Positions 6,506 through 12,907 of a DNA stretch of 14,809 nucleotides are shown in pieces; positions within the stretch are counted from its first letter, which is position 1, and each line of letters begins with the position of its first letter. Source of the stretch: Bacillota bacterium (lineage in GTDB: Bacteria; Bacillota; UBA4882; UBA8346). The DNA is taken from the NCBI GenBank assembly GCA_023436305.1, contig JAEZJQ010000022.1:1-14809 (forward strand), given 5' to 3'. The position numbers and the translations under genes were made by a program. The notes beneath the pieces are model-generated. The model worked only from the letters and a program-made list of their open reading frames with translations. It made no database searches and was not told where the DNA came from.

Positions 6506-7423
6506 ATGCATCTAATCAATAATATATTATATGATATGCTTTACCATAGCACGCCATTGATATTGGCTGTTTTAGGCGGGTTATTCGCGCATAAGGCCAA
6601 TGTACTCAATATCGGACTTGAGGGTATGATTCTGATGGGGGCTTTCTCCAGCGCCTTGACCGTGATGATTACCGGGAATTTGTGGGTGGCTCTTCTGGTA
6701 AGTATCCTACTCACGCTTATTTTAGGTTGGGTTTTCTCATATTTTAGTGTAACTTTGCAAAGCAATTTCATCATTACCGGTTTTGGGATTAACCTGTTTG
6801 TTGCGGCGTTGAGCGCATTTGTGCTTAAGTTTATGAAGCTTGCCAATATTAATGTCAGCCCGATTGTTGATGTAACGAGTTTAAAAATCCATATTCCGTT
6901 GCTTGCGGATATACCGGTTTTAGGGAGTATCTTAAGCGGCCATACCGCCATTACCTACACCGGCTTTATTCTGATAATCATCACCAGCATTGTGCTGTAT
7001 AATACCAAATTCGGGGTGTATGTAAGGGTTGTCGGAGAAAGCGAAGAAGCGGCTAAATCCGTAGGGATTAACGTAAATGCAATTAAATACATGGCGGTGC
7101 TTATCGGCGCGGTGCTTTGCGCGCTTGCCGGGATGGAACTCTCCGTTGCCAGAATGGCCCTCTTTACCAATAACATGACTGCAGGCAGAGGCTTTATCGC
7201 CATCGCCGCGATTTACTGCGGCAGAGGTGAGCCGTTAAAGTGCGCGTTGTACGCTTTGCTTTTTGGCCTTGCCAAATCGCTGGCGATTAATTTGTCATTG
7301 TTTGCCGGCCCTGTATCGCAACTGTTTGAAACAGTACCTTATCTCACGATAGTGGTGGTCCTTTTGATGGTTTCCGTGTTACAGAACCGCAATAATACGA
7401 TAAGGGGATTTAAACTTGAGTAA
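6506..7423 (+). CDS. nucleoside-type ABC transporter permease 2
   Basis: About 305 residues, the smaller YufQ/NupC-type permease of the same family. FAHKANVLNIGLEGMILMGA near residues 27-46 mirrors the permease 1 motif, and VGESEEAAKSVGINV near 176-190 is the cytoplasmic coupling loop. Eight to nine hydrophobic segments are visible. GGAAGGGG (6491-6498) is 7 bases before ATG 6506 and only 1 base before the in-frame ATG at 6500, so I take 6506. The gap after permease 1 is 37 bases. The stop overlaps the TTG start of the hydrolase gene by 8 bases, linking uptake to metabolism. Confidence 0.9.
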   Translation: MHLINNILYDMLYHSTPLILAVLGGLFAHKANVLNIGLEGMILMGAFSSALTVMITGNLWVALLVSILLTLILGWVFSYFSVTLQSNFIITGFGINLFVAALSAFVLKFMKLANINVSPIVDVTSLKIHIPLLADIPVLGSILSGHTAITYTGFILIIITSIVLYNTKFGVYVRVVGESEEAAKSVGINVNAIKYMAVLIGAVLCALAGMELSVARMALFTNNMTAGRGFIAIAAIYCGRGEPLKCALYALLFGLAKSLAINLSLFAGPVSQLFETVPYLTIVVVLLMVSVLQNRNNTIRGFKLE

Positions 7424-7985
7424 ATCAGCGTTAATTATTGTCGACATGGTAAAAGATTTTACCGATCCGGGCGGTTTGGTCTATTACCCCCAAAACCGCG
7501 AAGTTCTGCCGAAAGTCCGGCGTGTGCTGGAAGAATGCAGAAGACACGGGCTTCTGATCATATTCCTGAAGCATTACTATCGAAAAGACAAATTTGATAA
7601 AAACCTGCAGAATATGAGGCCATGTTGTATTGAAGGCACCGATGGGGATGAGATCGATCCGCTGCTTGAAGTCGACCCGGTGAAGGATTATGTGATCAAA
7701 AAACGCCGCTATAGTGGTTTTGTGGGAACGGATCTGGATATGGTTCTCAGAGAAAATAAGGTTGAAAACCTAATCATCGTTGGGACAAAAACCAATTGTT
7801 GTATTCGGGCCACCGTTACGGATGCCTACAATCTTGATTACCAACCGGTGGTGATCGCGGATTGTGTGGCAACCAATGATGAAACAGTCAATCAGGTACA
7901 TTTGGCGGATATCCGGAAATATCTTGGACGGGTCATGACATCGGAAGAACTTTTTGACCTTCTGCACAAAGGGGAAATATCCTGA
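7416..7985 (+). CDS. isochorismatase-superfamily cysteine hydrolase (putative amidase)
   Basis: A 189-residue alpha/beta hydrolase of the isochorismatase-like superfamily, which includes nicotinamidase, N-carbamoylsarcosine amidase and ureidoacrylate hydrolase RutB. The catalytic triad is complete: Asp10 in IIVDMVKDF, Lys96 in KKRRYSGF, and Cys129 in GTKTNCCIRATVTDA (the second Cys). The last motif is closer to amidases than to true isochorismatases, which lack the Cys. In this operon it may hydrolyse an amide or carbamoyl group on the released base; the substrate is unknown. The start is TTG with AAGGGG 8 bases upstream, inside permease 2. The stop overlaps the next start (TGATG). Confidence 0.88.
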   Translation: MSKSALIIVDMVKDFTDPGGLVYYPQNREVLPKVRRVLEECRRHGLLIIFLKHYYRKDKFDKNLQNMRPCCIEGTDGDEIDPLLEVDPVKDYVIKKRRYSGFVGTDLDMVLRENKVENLIIVGTKTNCCIRATVTDAYNLDYQPVVIADCVATNDETVNQVHLADIRKYLGRVMTSEELFDLLHKGEIS

Positions 7986-8968
7986 TGAAATATGACATCA
8001 TCACCAGCGGTTATGTAAGTATCGATCGAATTATCAAAGCAAAGACTCCGGTAAAGTATGGATATACTTCCCTTATCGAAAACGGCGACAATGCCAAGAT
8101 CTATTACGGAGGCTGCCCCACCAATATCGCTTATCTTGCCGCTAAGCTCGGATTGAAGGCCCTGCCGGTGATCCGCTTCGGAGAAGATGATTATCAGGAG
8201 ACCGGATTTTATGAGTACCTGAAAAATGGCGGTGTTTGCCTTGAGGCAATTGAGTTTGTTCCCGATGAAACCACCTCCAATTGCTATTTGGTCGCAGACG
8301 AAAATAATAATCACATTACCCTCTTTTATCCGGGGGCCATGGACCGAAAATATGCGGGAGATATGAAGGACGAATTTTTTAAGGAAGCGCGTATCGGTGT
8401 ACTGACAGTGGGTTCTTACGATGACAATGTGGAGTTCTATAATAAGTGCATGAAGCATCACGTTCCATTGGTTTTTGGTATGAAATGCGACTTTGATGCT
8501 TTCCCGCAAGAACTGTTTACGAAAGTCCTGTTTTCGAGCAAGATTATCTTTACCAATCAGGGCGAACGTGAAGAAATTGAGCGCATGTTTCATCTGGGCG
8601 CAATCACGGAGCTTTTTGAAAAGGGGAATGCCGATATCATTGTCACGACCCTTGGTAAAAAGGGCAGTTTATATTTTCAAAAATCAAAAGGCGGATTCAT
8701 TTCCGGTGCGATTCAAGCGGCAGTGTTTGGGGAAGTCGTGGATACGACGGGATCGGGAGATGCTTACATGGCCGGGTTTTTGTACGGGTATTTAAATGGC
8801 AAGCAAGCGGAAGATTGTTGTAAACTCGGCAGTGTGCTTTCCTCGTTTATCATTGAGGCCTGCGGATGCACCACCAATGCGCCGGCACGCGAAGAGTTCA
8901 TGCAACGCTATCGAAATTTTGTCTCACAGGAAGGGAATAAAAATGGCGACACTCTATTTACATGGTGA
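7985..8968 (+). CDS. PfkB-family sugar or nucleoside kinase
   Basis: A 327-residue ribokinase-like kinase. The N-terminal substrate-binding motif YYGGCPTNIAYLAAKLG is at about 40-56 (GG at 42-43). The C-terminal PfkB signature DTTGSGDAYMAGFL starts at 253, with the catalytic base Asp259. The family phosphorylates sugars, sugar phosphates or nucleosides. Next to a phosphorylase, either the intact nucleoside or the released sugar 1-phosphate could be the substrate; PfkB-type ribose-1-phosphate kinases are known from archaeal nucleoside breakdown. The start overlaps the hydrolase stop, and AAAGGGG is 10 bases upstream. The last 26 bases overlap the phosphorylase gene, so translation is probably coupled. 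Confidence 0.9.
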   Translation: MKYDIITSGYVSIDRIIKAKTPVKYGYTSLIENGDNAKIYYGGCPTNIAYLAAKLGLKALPVIRFGEDDYQETGFYEYLKNGGVCLEAIEFVPDETTSNCYLVADENNNHITLFYPGAMDRKYAGDMKDEFFKEARIGVLTVGSYDDNVEFYNKCMKHHVPLVFGMKCDFDAFPQELFTKVLFSSKIIFTNQGEREEIERMFHLGAITELFEKGNADIIVTTLGKKGSLYFQKSKGGFISGAIQAAVFGEVVDTTGSGDAYMAGFLYGYLNGKQAEDCCKLGSVLSSFIIEACGCTTNAPAREEFMQRYRNFVSQEGNKNGDTLFTW

Positions 8969-9701
8969 AGACCGAACCATTGCCAAGTATGTAATATTCT
9001 CAGGAGATCCGTGGCGAGTTGAAACTTTGGCAAAATTACTGGATGAACCAAAGCATATTGCCTTCAATCGGGAATTCAACACTTACACCGGTACCTATCA
9101 AGGCCTGCCGGTAACGGTTTCCTCAACCGGTATCGGAGCGCCGTCCGCAGCGATTGCCATGGAAGAAATGTATCAATGCGGCATGGAAGTAGCAGTAAGA
9201 ATGGGTACAACGATGGGCCTTACGGACGACTCCCTTGGAAAGCTCATCATTCCGACGGGGGTGATGCGCGAGGAAGCCACCAGCGCCACTTATGTCCCGG
9301 TATCCTATCCGGCGGTCGCGGATATTGGACTGATCAACTGTATGAATCAAAGTGTCCTAGAAAACGGAAGGCGCTATATGAATGGCGTTACCTGTTCGAT
9401 GGACGGTTTTTATAGCCGGATGCGCGAGTCCAAACTGAGTAAAAAAATGCAAACCGATATTGATGAGACATTCCAAAGGCTTAAAAAGTATAATATTCTT
9501 GCCGTAGACATGGAATCCAGCTGCATGCTGGTTTTAGCGAGCTTAATGGGCGTTAAAGGCTGTATTGTCACGATAACGACGGTACTGGAGAACCTGAAGA
9601 ACTCACTGGAGGGCGATGAACGAAAGCAAGCCGAGCAGGATCTGTGCAAAATCGTACTTGACGGGTTAAAAATCTATCATAAAGGGGCTGATTCAAAATG
9701 A
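8943..9701 (+). CDS. uridine-phosphorylase-like nucleoside phosphorylase
   Basis: A 252-residue member of the PNP/UDP family, which splits a nucleoside with phosphate into base and pentose 1-phosphate. Visible motifs are GDPWRVE (21-27, phosphate binding), STGIGAPSAAIAMEEM (from 61), VRMGTTMG with Arg86 and Thr89, and VDMESS (188-193), whose Met-Glu contacts the ribose. By gap-free alignment with E. coli Udp, the uracil-binding Gln166 and Arg168 (PGQERYD) correspond to Met160 and Glu162 here (YSRMRE), so uridine is an unlikely substrate. The ATG at 8943 has AGGAAGGG 7 bases upstream; the open frame continues further upstream inside the kinase gene but without a site. The stop overlaps the BtpA-type start (ATGA). 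Confidence 0.9.
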   Translation: MATLYLHGEDRTIAKYVIFSGDPWRVETLAKLLDEPKHIAFNREFNTYTGTYQGLPVTVSSTGIGAPSAAIAMEEMYQCGMEVAVRMGTTMGLTDDSLGKLIIPTGVMREEATSATYVPVSYPAVADIGLINCMNQSVLENGRRYMNGVTCSMDGFYSRMRESKLSKKMQTDIDETFQRLKKYNILAVDMESSCMLVLASLMGVKGCIVTITTVLENLKNSLEGDERKQAEQDLCKIVLDGLKIYHKGADSK

Positions 9702-10492
9702 GCAAAACGGATTTTATCGGCAGGGGCAAACAGTTCGTCATCGGCATGGTGCATTGTCTTCCGTTGCCGGGAATGCCCGGATTTTGCGGAGATATGAAAA
9801 AGGTGATCGACCAGGCCGTCAATGATGCCATTGCGCTTGAAAAGTCAGGTATGGATGCCGTTATTGTAGAAAACATGGGCGATAACCCTTTCGGGATTGT
9901 GCTGGACCCGGAGCAATCCTGTGCGCTGGCGGTTGTCAGCGCCAATGTAGCGCAAAAGGTAACCATCCCGCTAGGAATCGACGCGGCGATGAATGATTAT
10001 CAAACTTCCATCTCCATTGCTAAAGCAATTGACGGCGCCTTTGTCAGAATACCGATTTTTGTGGATACCGTTGAGTTTTTCGGCGGCATCATCAACCCGT
10101 GCGCAAGGGAAGTAATGATTTTTCGAAAGAATCTTCAGGCGGAAAATATTAAAATACTTGCCGATATCCAGGTGAAGCACACCCATATGGTGCTTCCCCA
10201 TGTCAGCATTGAAGATTCGGCAAAGGCTGCCGAGTCCTGCGGCGCCGATGCCATTATTGTAACCGGCACCCATGTTGGCGTCGAAACACCGATGGAGATC
10301 ATCCAGCGCGTAAGAAAAGTTACCAAACTGCCCCTCATTGCCGGAAGCGGCGTCAAAGTAACCAATATTAAGGAACAGCTCTCCATCGCCGATGGCGCAA
10401 TTGTAGGATCGGGCCTCAAAGAAGGCGGGATTATTGAAAATCCGATATCACTGAGATTGGCGAGTGAATTAATAACCACCTTAAAAGGATAA
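9698..10492 (+). CDS. BtpA/SgcQ-family TIM-barrel protein
   Basis: A 264-residue phosphate-binding TIM barrel of the BtpA/SgcQ family (named from photosystem I biogenesis and the E. coli sgc sugar operon). The N-terminal strand FVIGMVHCLPLPGMPGF and then DAVIVENMGDNPFG are diagnostic. ILADIQVKHTHM and VTGTHVG follow, and IVGSGLKEGG near the end is the phosphate-binding loop. The usual family motif VNVLRNDA is replaced by GIDAAMNDYQT, so it is a variant. Family chemistry is poorly known; in this operon an isomerase, aldolase or phosphosugar-processing role is an inference. AAAGGGG lies 10 bases upstream, and the start overlaps the phosphorylase stop. Confidence 0.85.
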   Translation: MSKTDFIGRGKQFVIGMVHCLPLPGMPGFCGDMKKVIDQAVNDAIALEKSGMDAVIVENMGDNPFGIVLDPEQSCALAVVSANVAQKVTIPLGIDAAMNDYQTSISIAKAIDGAFVRIPIFVDTVEFFGGIINPCAREVMIFRKNLQAENIKILADIQVKHTHMVLPHVSIEDSAKAAESCGADAIIVTGTHVGVETPMEIIQRVRKVTKLPLIAGSGVKVTNIKEQLSIADGAIVGSGLKEGGIIENPISLRLASELITTLKG

Positions 10493-10502
10493 GTGATCAA
10501 TC

Positions 10503-11651
10503 ATGATGAGACCGATGAAACTGGCCGGGAGCCAATTGCTCTTCGGCAAAGACTGCCTTGGGCACCTAAAAACCCTGAAAGGTACCAAAGCCTTCATTGT
10601 AACGGGCGGCACCAGCATGAAGAAAAGCGGAATTCTTCAGAATGTAATCGATTTGCTGGCCGAAGCCGGGATAAAAAGTGAAGTTTTTTCGGGAGTGGAG
10701 CCGGATCCGCTGTTTAGTACGATATACCGTGGCGCGGAATTGATGAAGGCGTTTGGTCCTGATATTATCGTGGCCCTCGGCGGGGGCTCGGCAATGGATG
10801 CCGCCAAGGCGATGTGGGTATATTATGAGCATCCGGAACTTACAAAGCTAGCCGATATTTTACCACCCAACCCCATACCAAGGCTGCGGGAAAAGGCGAT
10901 GATGGTATGTATTCCGTCAACCAGCGGTACAGCCAGTGAAGTGAGCCGTTCGGTAGTGATCACAGACGATGAGACCCATGTAAAGTTTGGGATTGGAAAC
11001 ATGGAAATGATGCCTGATGTTGCCATCTGCGACCCCAGAGTGACGGTCACGATGCCTCCGACAATTACGGCGGAGACCGGCATGGACGCTCTTACCCATG
11101 CATTGGAGGCGCTCGTCTCCAATCGGGCCAATTATCTTAGCCATATTTTGGCGGCAGCCGCCGCCAGGGATATCATAAATTACCTGCCCAAGGCTTATCA
11201 AGACGGCGCAAATCTTGAGTATCGGGAAATCATGCTGAATGCGTCGATGACGGCGGGACTTGCATTTACCAATGTTTCACTGGGAATTGTTCATTCCATG
11301 GCGCATACCATTGGAAGCTTTTTCGGCATTTCTCACGGATTGGCCGATGCGGTCCTGCTTCCGTACGTTATTGCTTTCAATCGGGCGGATGAGTTTGCGC
11401 GCAATATATATGAGGCCTTTGCCAGAGAGATTGGAGCGCAGGATATGGTGACAGTGATCAAAGAACTTAACGGTACTTTAGGGATCCCCGGTTCTTTCAA
11501 GGAAATCATTAAAAATTCGGATGAATATATGGCAAAAGTTGACCCAATGGCGGAAATGGCGAAACAGGATGGTTGTACCAAAACCAACCCGGTGATACCC
11601 TCGCTTGACGCATTGCAATCATTGTTTATCAAAGCTTATTGCGGGGAGTAA
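10503..11651 (+). CDS. iron-containing (group III) alcohol dehydrogenase
   Basis: A 382-residue NAD(P)-dependent oxidoreductase of the FucO/AdhB type. The nucleotide loop GGGSAMDAAK is at 93-102, and STSGTASEVS follows near 140. The metal ligands match FucO: Asp195 and His199 (GMDALTHALEA), His264 (GIVHSMAH) and His278 (ISHGLAD). The likely role is reducing an aldehyde released by an aldolase step, or oxidising an alcohol of the substrate; direction and substrate are inferred. The gene starts 10 bases after the BtpA-type stop; AAAAGGA is about 13 bases before ATG 10503, a rather long spacing, and ATG 10506 is an alternative. A small stem (CGGAT/ATCCG, 11662-11678) lies in the 58-base gap to the next gene. 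Confidence 0.92.
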   Translation: MMRPMKLAGSQLLFGKDCLGHLKTLKGTKAFIVTGGTSMKKSGILQNVIDLLAEAGIKSEVFSGVEPDPLFSTIYRGAELMKAFGPDIIVALGGGSAMDAAKAMWVYYEHPELTKLADILPPNPIPRLREKAMMVCIPSTSGTASEVSRSVVITDDETHVKFGIGNMEMMPDVAICDPRVTVTMPPTITAETGMDALTHALEALVSNRANYLSHILAAAAARDIINYLPKAYQDGANLEYREIMLNASMTAGLAFTNVSLGIVHSMAHTIGSFFGISHGLADAVLLPYVIAFNRADEFARNIYEAFAREIGAQDMVTVIKELNGTLGIPGSFKEIIKNSDEYMAKVDPMAEMAKQDGCTKTNPVIPSLDALQSLFIKAYCGE

Positions 11652-11709
11652 AATATTATAACGGATGATTTATATCCGATGTTACATCATTGGAAAGGTA
11701 AATTTAGCG

Positions 11710-12471
11710 ATGAATTTAATTTGTTACTTATCGAACGGGTATCCGACCATCGAATCATCGATCCGTATCGCCAAGGACTATGTGGAGGCCGGCTGTGATA
11801 TCATTGAAGTGGATTTTCCATCCGGCAATCCGTTTCTTGAAGGAGAATACATCGCCGGCAGAATGAAGGCCGCGCTTGAAAACTGCAATGACTACGGTAA
11901 GTATATGGATGGTATTCAACAGATGAAAAATAACCATCCGGACACTCAATTTATTATCGTTATCTATGAGGATACCCTTATCCGTATCGGCGTCGAACGT
12001 TTCATCGAATTTTGCGCTCAAAATCAGATCCGGGATATCATTTATGTTGGCGGCAATAAAAGGGAAGTTAAAAATAAGATGATTGAAAACGGGATCCGAA
12101 TTTCCTGTTATGTGCAATTTCATATGCCGGAAGAAGAGATCATCGCGGCACTGGCATCCAACGGGTTCGTCTACATGCAGGCGAAACCCGTCAATAATAA
12201 TATAAATCCCCAATATCCCACGCTGAAAGAGTGCATCAATGAATTAAAAAGAAGGGGTATTCGTGGAGAAATCTATACCGGCGTTGGCATTTACACCATC
12301 GATGATATTCAGATGGCGAAAAGTTCCGGAGCGGACGCTGTTTTTATCGGCAGTACGATTTTAAAACTGCAAACGGATATTCCCAAAATGAAAGAAACGA
12401 TTGCCAACTTTAAAAAGGCCTGCAATGAGAGTTTGAGCGCAGGTGTTTGCGATTCCTTACCGGATAAATAA
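11710..12471 (+). CDS. tryptophan-synthase-alpha-like TIM barrel (putative lyase/aldolase)
   Basis: A 253-residue barrel resembling TrpA, which performs a retro-aldol cleavage of indole-3-glycerol phosphate. The first strand region is LICYLSNGYPT (TrpA has YITAGYPT). Glu33 in IIEVDFPSGNP matches catalytic Glu49. Eleven residues later, where TrpA has Asp60 (PLADG), this protein has Glu44 (PFLEG). GEIYTGVGIYT and AVFIGSTIL form the phosphate site. No trpB or other trp gene is present, so tryptophan synthesis is unlikely; cleavage of another phosphorylated polyol or sugar is my inference. ATG 11710 has GGAAAGG about 11 bases upstream; a longer frame to 11665 lacks family similarity at its start. 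The same frame stays open for 68 codons after the stop. Confidence 0.82.
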   Translation: MNLICYLSNGYPTIESSIRIAKDYVEAGCDIIEVDFPSGNPFLEGEYIAGRMKAALENCNDYGKYMDGIQQMKNNHPDTQFIIVIYEDTLIRIGVERFIEFCAQNQIRDIIYVGGNKREVKNKMIENGIRISCYVQFHMPEEEIIAALASNGFVYMQAKPVNNNINPQYPTLKECINELKRRGIRGEIYTGVGIYTIDDIQMAKSSGADAVFIGSTILKLQTDIPKMKETIANFKKACNESLSAGVCDSLPDK

Positions 12472-12678
12472 AAACTTGGTGCTGAAACAGATTCCATCTC
12501 TGCTGAACCAGGCCGAAAAAGTATTGTTGTAAGCGCCATAGTTGAAATGATAGTTATGGATTTGACAGAGTTTGATGAAACTCCCGGGTTACGGGAGTCA
12601 GCGGTGAAAGTCACGGAGATTGTCAAGAAAATTCCGGTAAAAGAGTTCCGGGATAAGAGTGAAATCGAGTTGTTTTAA
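12472..12678 (+). other. open in-frame extension behind the TrpA-like stop
   Basis: Directly after the TAA at 12469-12471 the same frame runs 68 codons to TAA at 12676-12678, with a protein-like composition, for example TPGLRESAVKVTEIVKKIP near its end. An internal ATG at 12547 could start a 43-residue peptide but has no ribosome site. It contains the hairpin at 12580-12598. It may be the tail of a deleted gene, an unexpressed extension or chance. I do not recognise the family. Confidence 0.35.
12580..12598 (+). other. 7-bp hairpin between the last operon gene and its terminator
   Basis: ACTCCCG, loop GGTTA, CGGGAGT: a perfect GC-rich stem with no T-run after it. It could stabilise the 3' end of the operon mRNA or be an incidental palindrome. 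Confidence 0.4.
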
Positions 12679-12720
12679 AGACGTTTTCGTAAATGGGATT
12701 TTGAATGACCGAGATCTTAT

Positions 12721-12744
12721 GAGCCAAGGGGCTCTTTCTTTTTT
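12721..12744 (+). terminator. rho-independent terminator of the operon
   Basis: GAGCC-AAGG-GGCTC (12721-12734) followed by TTTCTTTTTT. It lies 250 bases after the TrpA-like stop, with no other complete plus-strand gene between. The stem is short (5 bp) but GC-rich and the T-run is long. Confidence 0.65.
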
Positions 12745-12907
12745 GATTCGATGTATTTGGTGACTGCTAAGGTCATTCCGTTCATAACAGTCAAGCCGGT
12801 TTTGAAGAGCCGATATCCTGAGTGCTTGCATTATTGTTTTTTTAATTCCCCAATATTCCTTAGCCTGTTCCGGTATGGCAATGATATCGAAACCTGCAAG
12901 ACGCACT
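12745..12907 (-). other. gap between operon terminator and patatin remnant, possible small coding remnant
   Basis: On the minus strand a short frame reads MNGMTLAVTKYIESKKKE and ends four residues later, at a TAA beside the terminator near 12720. It has no ribosome site and is probably the end of a lost gene or chance. Nothing else is supported here. Confidence 0.2.

Noticed and set aside
7892..8593. 233-codon minus-strand frame opposite the kinase gene
   Set aside because: A shadow of the PfkB gene, which has both family signatures and a coupled start.
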